From Evernia prunastri (lineage: Eukaryota > Ascomycota > Lecanoromycetes > Lecanorales > Parmeliaceae), in assembly GCA_003184365.1 (NCBI GenBank), contig NKYR01000106.1, forward strand, positions 62,001-126,000: 64,000 nucleotides of DNA, written 5' to 3'. Positions 45,601 through 56,394 of the stretch are shown one piece after another. A program made the position numbers and the translations under genes. Below the pieces are notes generated by a model. That model made no database searches, was not told where the DNA came from, and saw nothing but the letters and a program-made list of their open reading frames with translations. Positions within the stretch are counted from its first letter, which is position 1; every line of letters begins with the position of its first letter.

Positions 45601-46735
45601 CATCACTAAAGAGCATCACATCTGGCCCACGCTGTCCGATGAGGACTGGATCAAGGTGGAAGTGCAACTTCGAGATCTCATCCTCAACGACTACGGCAAG
45701 AAGAACAATGTCAATACCTCTAGTTTGACCACCAGCGAAATCCGAGACATTATCCTGGGTATGGAGATCAGTGCCCCATCCATGCAACGCCAACAAGCCG
45801 CCGAGATCGAGAAGCAGCAGCAAGAACAACAACAGCTTACCGCAGTTACCACCAAGACGCAGAATGTCCATGGCGAAGACATCATCGTGACGACCACATC
45901 GCAATTCGAGCAACAGTCCTTCGCCTCCAAAACGGAATGGCGTACCCGAGCCATTGCAACCTCCAACCTCCGCACCCGCGCCAACAACATCTACATTTCT
46001 TCTGACGATATCCACGAAGAAGGCCACCATACCTATATCATGCCTAAGAATATCCTCAAGCGCTTCATCACCATCGCGGATCTTCGTGTCCAGGTAGCTG
46101 GCTATCTCTACGGTTCCTCGCCACCGGACAACGACCAGGTGAAGGAGATCCGCACCATAGTCATGATACCCCAGGTCGGCAACACACGCGACGTGCAGCT
46201 CCCGCATCAACTCCCCCAACACCCCAACCTCTCTGCCCTGGAGCCTCTGGGTCTCATCCACACGGTCGCGGGCAACGAACCCCCCTACATGACCGCCGCC
46301 GACGTGACCCACCACGCGCGCCTCATGTCCGCCCACCCGAGCTGGGACAAGAAGACCGTCACCATGACCGTCTCCTTCACCCCGGGCTCCGTCTCCCTCG
46401 CCGCCTGGGCCCTCACGCCCCAGGGCTACAAGTGGGGCGCCGAGAACAAGGACCTTGGCTCCGACATGCCCGCCGGCTTCGCCACCTCCGGCATGGGCGA
46501 GAAGGCCCAGCTGCTGCTGAGCGACAAGATCCGCGGCTACTTCCTCGTGCCGGAGCAGGACACGTGGAACTACAGCTTCATGGGCGCCAGCTTCTCCGGC
46601 GTGGAGCGCAAGGCCGTGCCCGTGAAGATGGACGTCCCCATCGGCTTCTACGCCGACGTGCACCGGCCGTTGCATTTCCAGAATTTCGCCGAGCTGGAGG
46701 ATATTTGGGTCGACAGGCAGGATAATTTCGCTTAG
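39617..46735 (+). CDS. PRP8: PRP8, core U5 snRNP spliceosome protein
   Basis: The central scaffold of the spliceosome catalytic core in the nucleus. Exons 39617-44283 and 44335-46735 with one 51-nt intron give 2355 aa, the family norm. The N-terminus is a short Pro/Gly run (MSSLPPPPPPGWGAGP) as in other fungi. Conserved blocks follow in order: [40 protein letters not shown], the reverse-transcriptase-like and linker regions with GYRNKKCWPRDSRMRLMRHD and LLFSMSGFEVRILPK, the RNase H-like domain after intron 1 (VQLRYGDYDSHDIERYVRAK), and the C-terminal Jab1/MPN-like domain (TYIMPKNILKRFITIADLRV to the end). The reading frame is uninterrupted, so there is no intein. The last 600 bp is far more GC-rich than the rest. 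Confidence 0.99.
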
Positions 46736-47224
46736 GGGGCTTTGATGAATGAAGGATGTGGGTGGAGATGGGTGGAGGGTATTAGCGCCGTGATGGTTGG
46801 TGCAAACGGGGCGAGATAGGCCGCGTGGTTTGTTTCATGGTGCGTGGATCCGTAGGGTACGTGACTTGTTTGGTCAGAGGGGGAGGGAAAGTAGCGAGTT
46901 GAGGGAATGGTGTTAGGGGTATGGGCAGGGGCAGGGGTAGGGGTAGGGGGAGAGGGATCCGTTGTTGTGTGATAGTTGCGTAGCAGAGAAGAATAACCGA
47001 ATATTCAAAAATCAACCAAACTCGTACAATTGAGCCTGGATTTTGGATAATGATCGGCAGAGGTGACAGACAACTCAGCTTGCGTAATCAGTAACGTGAA
47101 TGGAAGGTTTGAAAACGTATGGATAGACCTGGTCTAACACGCCGCTCCGCTTCCTCTCAGGCTAATAATATATGTACACCCTCTCACACCCTCATCACAC
47201 CCACCACCCCCCCACCTCCTTCTT
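46736..47224. other. intergenic between convergent PRP8 and COX4
   Basis: 489 bp of 3' flanks. The main feature is the G-rich (GGGGYA)n run listed separately. Confidence 0.5.
46913..46955. repeat. degenerate (TAGGGG/CAGGGG)n run
   Basis: At least six GGGG or GGG runs spaced by 2-3 bases. It resembles a telomere-like or G-quadruplex-forming track, 180 bp past the PRP8 stop. Confidence 0.75.
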
Positions 47225-48595
47225 TCACGCAGCCTTATAATGCGGCTGCGGCGTCCCCCGATACTCGGGCCGGACGAAGTCGGCGAACGTCTTGGGCTCC
47301 TGGTAGTTGTGCGCGCCGTCGGCGTGCTCCTCGCCGTGGCCGTGGTGCGCGTGCGGGTCGTCGGGCGGGCCGATGTACTCCATGCGGTAGACGCCGCCGC
47401 ACTCCGGGCAGCGCTCGACGGGGCGGTCGCGGGACATCTGTTTGGTGGTTGGGGTTGGGTCAGCGAGCGGGCTTTGGTGGGGGGTTTTTGGGGGTTGATG
47501 TGATGTGATGGTGGCAGGTGAAGAAGGGGGGGAAGGTGAGGGGGACGGTGGGTGTTTTGCCTGAGGCAGAAAGGAAGGGTGTAGGGCTGGACAGGTCTTG
47601 TGCGACGTACGTTGAGCCAGAGGACGACGTGGCTGTCGGCCGGGTAGCCCGTGCAGCCGGCGTATTGTTCGTCACCGGCGGAGTTGACCACGATGGGGTT
47701 GTCGAGGGTGCCTGTTGTTTCGGAACCGGTTACGTTAGCCTTGGTTCTTGTCATTTACTATTCGTGACTCCGCCCCATGCAGGCGGAAGAAAACTAGATC
47801 GCATGCTGTGCGAGTGGAGTGGCATCCGCGTCTTTCTTTCCCCCCCCCTTGACGATCTCAAAGCCTCCACTCCTCTATCAGCTCTCTTCCTATCGTTCTC
47901 AATTGTCACTCCCTTAATTCCTTCTCCGTCGTTGTCCCCTCCCCGTTGTATGTCATATGAAGCCAACACCAGCCTCTGGCACAGGCCCTCCAAAGTTTCG
48001 CACCGCATTCGCAATTCGTCGTCCCAATGAGGGTATCTTCATCTTTTATGATGAAAGATGTCACAGTAGTAAAATGGAAATCTGTACCTTTCCGGCTGGC
48101 GTCCAACGGTTTCATATCGAAGACGTCGACGCCTTGCATTTTGCCGAGGATTTCGAAACGCTCGAGGCCGGTGGATTGGTCGAGGTCGGTGGGGACGGTG
48201 CCAGGTTCGGCGCCGGGAGGGAGGAGGTCTTCTTCTGTTCTGACTTCTGTAGATAGGATGCGGGAGTCAGCGTCTTGGGAAAGGGAAAGGGTGCTTGGGG
48301 TAGGAGGAAGCGTTCCAAATGTGATGGCGAGCGCGGACAGAGGATGATGCGGGGGACCGGTAAGGTGTCAAGTACCTTCGAAAGGAATCATCTTCTTATC
48401 CGGCTCGCCCGGCTTCGGGTCTCCATCTCCCGCTGCTCCTGCTCGTAGCAATTGCCGTTAGCATCCAGATTGGAAGAAAGGGCCGGATAGCTCACGTCGC
48501 GCGATTGAAGTGGTGAAAGTGCGTGGTGCGGCAGGTGTGATGGGCTTCGCGGTCAGCCGTCGCCCGACGGTTAGGAACGAGCGTCGGAGGAGCAT
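47225..48595 (-). CDS. COX4: cytochrome c oxidase subunit IV (Cox4; COX5B homologue)
   Basis: Nuclear-encoded subunit of mitochondrial respiratory complex IV. Five exons: 48496-48595, 48376-48438, 48088-48246, 47611-47711 and 47225-47437, giving 211 aa. The N-terminus (MLLRRSFLTVGRRLTAKPIT) is an Arg-rich mitochondrial presequence. The blocks TGLERFEILGKMQGVDVFDM, NSAGDEQYAGCTGYPADSH and VERCPECGGVYRMEYIG are diagnostic, and the Cys and CPEC residues form the subunit's zinc site. The tail is His-rich (PHAHHGHGEEHADGAH), an extension beyond yeast Cox4. Exon 2 has two possible acceptors six bases apart (GAGCAGGAGCAG). Confidence 0.96.
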
Positions 48596-49040
48596 TGTAT
48601 GGGTATGGTGGGAAAGGGAAACCGTTAGTGGTGATGATGATTGAGTTGTGAGCTTCACAGCATGCGCTTGGCGAGAGACTAAGCTATTCCTTAACGGGTT
48701 GCCGGATTCCACGCCTGATAGTACCCGCTGCTAGTTCCCTAGCGTATACGCAGCATAATTAGGTCGAGCTGATTAACGGGGCTTAGCGAATTTTGGTACT
48801 GCGATGAGTCGCTGTGACACTTGCTGAAGAAGTACATCGGCTCAGCCAACTAGAACGGAGCAAGTATGTAGTCTTCTTGAGGAGCAGAAATCCTTTTGTA
48901 GGATATCCAGATCACAGATGTAGATTGGGGTCGGTACGGGACTCTTTCGAAACAGGACACGAAAGATCAAAGCGCATGATCTTTGAAAACATGCGGTCAA
49001 AAAAGTATATTATTAAAATTAGTCAGAGATTGGATATACC
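48596..49040. other. intergenic, COX4 promoter
   Basis: 445 bp. No element recognised beyond the flanks of COX4 and the tRNA-like gene. Confidence 0.5.
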
Positions 49041-49177
49041 GGCTGGATAGTTCAGTGGCAGAAGTGAGATTTCGACCTATCCTATTTGCCCGGCCGCACA
49101 CTAAATAAATCCCTAGTTCTTGCTTTGGGTCACATCCAACATGTAAGAGGTCCTGGGTTCAAATCCCAGTTCAGCCC
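49041..49177 (+). tRNA. interrupted tRNA-Pro(UGG)-like gene
   Basis: 5' part 49041-49065 has the acceptor strand GGCTGGA and an A box (TAGTTCAGTGG, 49048-49058). 3' part has anticodon stem CTTGC at 49119-49123, loop TTTGGG with anticodon TGG at 49126-49128, GTAAG at 49143-49147, variable AGGTC, T arm CTGGG-TTCAAAT-CCCAG with a perfect B box (49156-49166), and acceptor TTCAGCC. Stem pairing is complete (one G-T pair). A 12-nt segment (49130-49141) sits between positions 37 and 38, the normal intron site. A second, 53-nt segment (49066-49118) lies between D arm and anticodon arm, where nuclear tRNAs have no intron. T5 at 49191-49195 fits a Pol III terminator. Could be a tRNA pseudogene. The D-stem end pair is G-G. 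Confidence 0.6.
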
Positions 49178-49893
49178 TTTAACAATTTAATTTTTGTGTT
49201 TTCCATTTTTTTCATAGCTTTGCTTCGAATATTCAGCATGTGTATCCTCGAGATAAGTAGTCATGAGAATAGGTTCATGTTCATTTTCGTATAAGTGTCT
49301 TTGGGCGGTTGATTCGTGGGGTGGTGTTGGCAGATGTATTGGCGTACGGGGTTCGTGGACTCTGGCTACAGTCTAAGGGAGAAGAGTCACATGAGTAGGT
49401 AACTTAAGGTCTCACTCATGGTTGAATCGAGGAACATGATAACGTGGATAGCCAGGTGGGTTTGATTTGCTATATGCTATCTGGTCACAATCCACTTTCC
49501 TTCACGTCGCAAGCTTCCTTCTTCCACCCTCTTCCGTCCCTCAATCTCTTTCGACCCCTAGGATTGGTTGACCATCCGGGGGATGTATCATATCCATAAA
49601 GTGCCATGTAGAGTAGAATGGCCCGGCAAGTATTTGCATGCCGGTATCCTCAACTTGTCATACCACCTCGACCTCGCCAACGACAACATGCTGCCTCCTC
49701 AAGTGTCTCTGTTGTCTGGCAGCTAGCCATGTCGATCAAAGAAAGACGTACGTGCACGCCGCTGTATCGGCCGAAGCGGTCATCCAAGACCAGCCCAGAT
49801 GAAAAAGAAGTGGGTATAAAGAAAACAAATGAATGTGTTCAACCATCACCCCTGGAAATAAAACCATCCAAGAAAAAGAACCATCCACACATT
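49178..49893. other. intergenic
   Basis: 716 bp with T-rich runs just past the tRNA-like gene and the 3' flank of the glycogen-binding-domain gene. A 213-codon plus-strand ORF starting near 49618 is mostly antisense to that gene and is not called. Confidence 0.5.
49191..49195 (+). terminator. Pol III T-run after the tRNA-like gene
   Basis: TTTTT 14 nt past the predicted tRNA 3' end, followed by longer T runs at 49199-49212. Consistent with Pol III termination. Confidence 0.5.
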
Positions 49894-50866
49894 TCATCTC
49901 CGCGAGCCTCTGCTCATGCCCGTAGTTGCGTACTTCCGTGGTTCGATAGTCTGATATCTGGGCTTCGCCTCAGCGTACCTCGGTTTACTCTCATGGTACG
50001 CAGCAGGCTTAATTTCCTGCCTCCTCGGTCTCCTCTCCTCGTACTCCTCCTCGCTTTCACTCTCGCTCGCGGAATCGATGCTCGAACAAGCCGACGAGCT
50101 GTCGTCCGAGTATCCGCAGCGTTTACCACCGCAATCGATCTTGACGCGGCCACCGCCGCGGGTGACTCCGTAGCGTTGGCATCGACATTGCGAGTCCGAG
50201 GAGCTCGAGTTGCTGAGACTGGACAGCGACGATGGCGACGAGCGGTCCGAGCTGCGTGACGACAGGCTAGATCCAACGGATGAAGGCGGAGAGATGTTGC
50301 GCATCTTGTACAAGGAAGCCTTCTCGAGATGGTCGGCCAAGTCGTCGACGCCGGGGGAGGCTGAGTAGTCTGCCTCGCGCACGCGGCGGGACTCGTACGG
50401 TTTGGTTGGCTTGGGGTGCATGATCTTGGATGGGGAGAGCGCACGGCCTGTGTGTGTTGCATAGGTAGAGCCACGTTTGCTTAGGGTTGAGAGGGGAGCG
50501 GCAGAGGAGGAGAGGGAGGCAGAGCCGGATTTGGACACGTCGAGGATGTTGAGGGTGCGGCCGGTGCTGGGTTCAACTTGGGAGCGGGCCGATTTGTCAT
50601 ATGTTGGTTTGTAGCCGTCCTCGATGTACTGATGAGGATCGTTAGTCGACTTCGCTATTGAATTGATGTGAATGAGGATGACTTACGTAGTACCAATATC
50701 TGCTCCCAGGCTTGAGCGTCTTCTCGGAGAAGCGGAAGGTGCCCTTCCACTTGCCGGATCCTTGGCTTGTGAGAGGAAGTTGACCCTTGTAGCCGTCCCA
50801 TGTACCGACGAGATGGATGGTCTTGGTTTTGGAGCTGGTGGTAAAGGCGAAGGATAGTTGAGACAT
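49894..50866 (-). CDS. protein with N-terminal glycogen-binding (AMPK-type, CBM48-like) domain
   Basis: Exons 50687-50866 and 49894-50628, joined by a 58-nt intron, give 304 aa. Residues 1-75 form a glycogen-binding-like beta-sandwich: HLVGTWDGYKGQLPLTSQ, GKWKGTFRF and SRYWYYYIEDGYKP match AMPK beta-subunit-type domains, with the aromatic and Gly positions kept. The rest is disordered, Ser-rich (SSRSSDRSSPSSLSSLSNSS), with a short Cys cluster (CRCQRYG, CGGKRCGY) and an Arg/Lys/Pro-rich tail of KPRY-type repeats. No kinase-association domain follows, so it is not an AMPK beta subunit. Role unknown; a polysaccharide- or glycogen-linked regulator is plausible. Confidence 0.85.
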
Positions 50867-52438
50867 TATTGTTCTTTATTGCTGATTAGTGGTTGTATTG
50901 GTTGTAAGTGATATAAAAAGGTAAGGTGTAAAAAGGCTTGCTCGTCGATGGTTGTTGATCGGTATCGGCGAGGACGTTGAAATGAAGTATAAGAGTCGAG
51001 AAGCAGGTCAATTGGCGTTGGATCGTTGTTGGACCTGGCTGAGTGTTTGTTGTTGCTACTATTACAAGGCTACCAGAGCGCTTGTTGGAGGAATTGAGGC
51101 AGACGCTCGACTGTTGGTATGAAAATAGAAGGGAATAAAATTAAGAGCAAGTGCTATAGCGAAAGCCACACATGGAAAGACGTATGCTGGCAATTCGGTA
51201 AGCGCGAGCGAGCAAGACACTATGGAGCTATGCAAAGACAATTGTCGACCGGCGACAATGTACAATGTTGATAGTAATGTAAATTTGAAAAAAGAACTGC
51301 GTGTAAATATGTTTGAAGAAGCGAGTATTATGATTGACAAGAGAGGGAAGAGCACAGCTCTATTCTTTTCGCAAAGGACGCAGGAATTACTAAGGATAGC
51401 TCAAGGAGATTGAAGGCTTGCTGAAGAAGAGAAGGGAAGAGAGGAGAGGAGAGGGAGGGAGAGAGAAGTGGGCGCTTCTTATCCTTTGGCAGACCTCATG
51501 GCCGCATTGAAAATGGGAGAGTGCTATTGGTGGTGGGCCAGGCATCTCTGGGAGCATGATGACATGCATGACTTTAGTCTCCATGTAGTTTGGCTCTACG
51601 ATGGTCATTTTCGAAGCTCGTTCGTCGGCGCTTACAGATTCAAGTTTGGTGGAATTTGTATGGAGGGACTCGGAGGGAGTTGGGGAAAGGGAAAGTCGAT
51701 CCCCTAGATGCCTTCGGGTAGGAAATAAGATAGATAGCTACCTTGGATATTCAGAGAATCACCAGAGAAACCATTTTTAGGCTTGACTTAGGGCTCAGCT
51801 TAGGGCCTTCTGGAGGAGCTAGAGAAGTGGCTAAAGGGAAAGGGTATGCGGTGTGATAGGCTTGCCTCGGGCACACTAAATATCGCTAGAGCCTCTGAGC
51901 GGGGTCACTTATAAACACTTCTCCAATCACTGCCAACATCGGGCCTGCCTCCCCATTAGCCCCAGCGTCTACATGCATGAGGCACACATTCACAAATCCT
52001 TCTCCAACTTGACCCCATTCCTACGGAGTACACTACTATGTCCCCCCTCCTCTTCGCCCGGACCTTGCATGCTCGGTCCTCATCATCTTTCGCTTTGATT
52101 GCTTTCTATCCTAAGGTACCTGATTCCCTCTAGTCTTACAAATCGCACCAGGCGGAAACGAAAAAGCATGGCAGAGGGAGATCCCCATCATAACCCTGCT
52201 TTTGGCTCCGTCCTTGCATGCATCATGCATCCTGAGATCATCCGACCCCTCCAGCGCCATCGCAATGTTCAGAAAGATCCTCTTCATCAAAATATACCTG
52301 AAGATAGCATCAAAAAACAAAGGCACCTCCGGGCCGCTGCTGATAGGCCTCTCGAAGCGAAGTACAGGGAAGATGTGATAACGAATTCTTGTAGCCTCGT
52401 AGCCTGGTGTTGCATAGAAGCTGTTAGCACAAGGCCAC
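50867..52438. other. 1.6-kb intergenic
   Basis: Promoter of the glycogen-binding-domain gene and the 3' flank of RPB2. Includes a purine tract at 51424-51468. ORFs at 52099-52596 plus and 52111-52449 minus have no supporting similarity. Confidence 0.5.
51424..51468. repeat. purine (GAGAGGA)n tract
   Basis: About 45 bp of uninterrupted purines built from GAGA, GGA and GGGA units. Confidence 0.75.
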
Positions 52439-55400
52439 CTAGCGCACACTTACCCCCGAGCGCTTCGTGTAGAGCCTGGTGGCGATGTTCATGGAAGCTA
52501 ACTCTTGGAAGAGTAATTTGGCTGCGTATGGAATGTGAATCTGTGAGATCTTCGTTTTGTTGTGACAAGGTCGGCACTCGAATGAGTTCTTCTTGAGATT
52601 GCTAGATTCCCTGTTAGCCTTTCCCTTTGTGCCAATTACATCTCTCCGTAACGTAACCAATAGGCATTTCCCCGTGCGGCGAAGCACGTGCTGAAGACCG
52701 AGGCAGCAGTAAAAGCAAGCAACTGGGGCCACTTACGCAACAGGTGTCATCAGCCCACAAATGTCACATATATGCACACGGAAGGCATCAGAGACTTCGA
52801 ATAGCCGCTCTTTCAAGAAAGCACTTGCACCATGAGCGATCATGCAATCCCGCTCCATTTCTCCGAAACGGAGACCACCGTCCCGAGCTCGCCCTTCTAC
52901 AGGCTGTCTGGTCAGAATTTGTACCGGACCTCGGGCCCGAGCGTGGATCTTATCATCCACCATGTGCCGTAAGCGCTGGTAATATGTTGGCCCTAAGAAA
53001 ACTTGCGTAACCAGCTTTCGTCCAGTGTGGCCATTGTACATGACTTCAAAGCCGCGTGACTGGTAGCCATGCTCGCGAAGCAGCCTGGAGACCGAGTCCA
53101 CAGTGACTTCCGTGAAAGGTGTAGCATCGCCTTCAAAGCCTCGCAGGGAAGAGACTTTGCTCAAAAGACACTCAATCAAATGAGCAATCGTCATTCGAGA
53201 TGGAATAGCATGTGGGTTGATGATGAGATCTGGCACCATACCCTCGCTAGTAAAAGGCATATCTTCTTGGCGATAAGTGATGCCAATGGTTCCTTTCTGA
53301 CCGTGCCTCGAGGCAAACTTGTCTCCGATCTGAGGAATCTTGGTAGTTCGCATCCGTACTTTGACGAACCGTAAACCTTCGGCATTGGTTGACAGTAGTA
53401 CTTGATCAACAATGCCGTTCTCAGTGCTTCGCAGTGGCGTGGAAGTGTCTCGTTTGACATGCAGCTTTGTCCTCTGGCCAAGCTCCTCAGCGTCTGGCGC
53501 AATAGGTGCAGTCTTGCCAATGATGATGTCTTCACCAGAAACTCGAACACCAGGCGCGACAAGTCCATCGTCATCTAGCTTGTCGTATGTGCCATGCTTG
53601 AGCTTTAATGTATCGCTCCGCATTGGCTTCTCGAATTGCTCAACAACAGACATACCAATTCGCTTCTCTTGGTCGGTATATGCTCGGTAAAAAAGACTTC
53701 GGAAAAGACCACGATCGATACTGCTTTGATTCATAATGACAGAATCTTCTTGGTTGTACCCGGAGTAGCAAGCAATAGCCACTATAGCGTTCTGACCTGC
53801 AGGTAACTCTCTGAATTTGAGGAACTCCATCGATCTCGTCGTAGCAAGAGGCTTTTGCGGATAGTAGAGGATGTTGGCCATAGTATCCATGCGCTGTTGA
53901 TAATTCGTAAGGAAGACCCCCATAGCCTGTTTACCCATCGCAGATTGGTAGGTATTTCTAGGGGACTAAGGGTTGTGTCAGTACCGTATTTAATCATCTG
54001 ACTATTCAAATTTACCTGATTATGATCGGGGAACGGAATAATGCTTGCGCATATTCCTAGTATCATGCTTGGATGAATTTCGCAGTGCGTCCATGTATGT
54101 GCGGTTGGATTCATAGGTGCCTTGACACGCTTATTGAGTTCATCCGGGTGTGCCTCTGGTACTGTAAATCCTGCCTGTAGCTGACGGGAAATCTCCAAGT
54201 CTTCCGGTGTCATGACGATCATGATAGTCTCCTCTTCTTCGGCATCAACATACTCCACCACTCCATCCTTAACCAATCCCTGCCATCCCATGTCCGCTTC
54301 TTCTCTGACATCAGGATCCGTAGTAGCCCAGTTTTCTCTGTCCAACTCGAGTTTCTGAACGTGATCTTTTGTCAAGACAAGATTTCCCCGATTGCCACTC
54401 CTAGGGTCATTGTCGATAACGAACAGCGGCCTGCAAACTCTCCCTGCGTCCGTGAAGACCTTGAACTCCCGATCTCTTATGTCACGGACCAAGCTCACTT
54501 CATGAGAGATTAAGCCCCTTCGCCGAAGATTCTGTACAGTGCCGACAAGGTGCGCAGGATCTCGATGGACGCCGACCCAGACGCCATTCACAAAGATCTT
54601 TGTAGCATTTGGAGAGTTCAGAGGCTCATATTCTTCCAGGACCTCCATGTTCCTTTGGATCATAAAATCAACTATAGGCTCGCTCGGAGTACCGACAGTA
54701 ATGTAGCACATGAGGGCCAGATTCTTCACCAAACCGCAGGCCTGGCCTTCGGGAGTTTCGGCGGGGCAGACTAGCCCCCAGTGAGTGTTGTGTAATTGTC
54801 GTGGTTTAGCAATCTTGCCATCACGTCCGATAGGTGTATTCGTCCGTCGAAGATGTGACAATGTGGAGGCGAAAGTGTAGCGATTGAGGACTTGAGAGAC
54901 ACCAGCTTTAACAGAGGCTGCCTTCTTTTGATCTCCCCAATTTCCAGTAGCCAGTGAGTACCTCAAACCGTTGGTCAAGTGAGTGGACTTGACAGCTAGC
55001 GTCATATTGAACTCTTTATTGTTCTCGACGCACTTTTGTAAATACTTGTAGACGTCCTTCGTTAGCTTGTTGAAAGTTCCGCGGAAAAGGCTTGCAAGTA
55101 GAGGACCGGCCAGATCGAGCCGCTTTTTGCCAAAGTGATCTCGGTCGTCTACCTCTCTCCGACCAAGCGCACATTGCAACAAACGGTGAACCATATAGCC
55201 AAGGAAGAACGCTTTTCGCGTCTCACTACCTTCGACCTGCGATATATGTGGCAGAAGCTCCTTCTGCATAATGTCTCGCGCATACTTTATACGCTTATCG
55301 CGAGTGACCCCTTGAGAGTTGCCTCGTTTGCCAATGAAATCGAGAGCAACTTCGCGATCCTGTATGACAAAGGCCTCCTCAATGCAAGGTTTCAGCATTT

Positions 55401-56394
55401 CCAGCATCTGTGTATCCTTGCGATCATAGCAGATGTGGTTGAGAATGTCTTCGTCGGAGACAACACCTAGAGCTCTGAAGACTATGGCTATTGGAATCTC
55501 AGTCTTAATATATGGTAGGGTGCATTTGATGGTCTGCCCAAAGCCACCTTTGGAACCCTCGCCCTTCTCATACAACTTCATCTGCATGCTTGAGATGAGC
55601 CTTGAGCCTTTCTCGACAGCGCTTCGGATCTCAGCAACGTATGGCGTATTGCTTTGAGCTTTCTTGAAGACTTGTACGATGTTGGCCGCGCTCCTCTCCT
55701 GCGCGATGAGCACTTTTTCGCTGCCGTTTATCACAAAGTATCCTCCTTGATCATATGGACACTCGCTATAGGCATACAGCGCTTCTTCTGGCATGTCTTT
55801 CAGGACGCAATACTTGGACTTCAGCATTATGGGTAGCTTCCCGATGAAGACCTTGATTGGTTCAGGATCGGGTTCTCCATCCTCATTCTCCCACTGCAGG
55901 TATGTACCGCCAGTAGGTTTTTGGATGAAGTCACCCTCTAGACCGGCAATCTCTTCATCACTAGGTTCCAAGATTGGCTTTTCCCGCGCTATCGACTTCT
56001 TCATGGTCATCTCAAGATATAGAGGGCTCGAGTATGTAAGACCTCGGTCGCGCGCCTCGAATGGGAATAGCGTCATGGTGCTACCATCAGATTCGGTGAT
56101 CGCGGGTCGTGAGAGTAGGACAGTGCCAAACTTAATCTCGTACCTCCTGAGCACAGGGGCCTCGGGCTCATCTTCTGACTGTGGCAGGTTTTGGTCGAGT
56201 GTGAGGAGCGAATTCTCCGAAATCAGCTCTTGCATGGTAGTGGAGACGAACTCGTCAAAAGAGTCCAGCTGCTGCGATACCAGGCCTTTGGTGTCAAAGA
56301 AGGAGGAGACGACCTGCCAGCAGTCCTCAGCCGTGATCCCCTCTTCATCCTCCTCAAGGTAGGCATCATCATAAGTCTCATCGTACGTAGACAT
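52439..56394 (-). CDS. RPB2: RPB2, second-largest subunit of RNA polymerase II
   Basis: Forms one half of the RNA polymerase II active-site cleft in the nucleus. Exons 54016-56394, 52737-53965 and 52439-52601 give 1256 aa, the family norm. Start MSTYDETYDDAYLEEDEEGI is acidic, as usual. Conserved blocks: GGYFVINGSEKVLIAQER, HWGLVCPAETPEGQACGLVK, GYNQEDSVIMNQSSIDRGLF, QIGDKFASRHGQKGTIGI, and GGLRFGEMERDCMIAHGA. The C-terminal zinc ribbon CDICG ... CRPCHN is split by the 135-nt second intron, then IHIPYAAKLLFQELASMNIA. The stop follows RSGVSVR, and the last codons overlap a perfect GTAAGT donor, so an alternative 3' end cannot be excluded. Confidence 0.98.

Noticed and set aside
45425..46675. 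416-codon minus-strand ORF inside PRP8
   Set aside because: It is the antisense shadow of the GC-rich end of PRP8 and reads as His/Gly/Val-rich low-complexity protein with no domain.
49041..49177. Mitochondrial tRNA fragment or tRNA-derived SINE
   Set aside because: Anticodon loop and introns fit a nuclear tRNA-Pro, flanks show no mitochondrial sequence, and there is no SINE body or tail.
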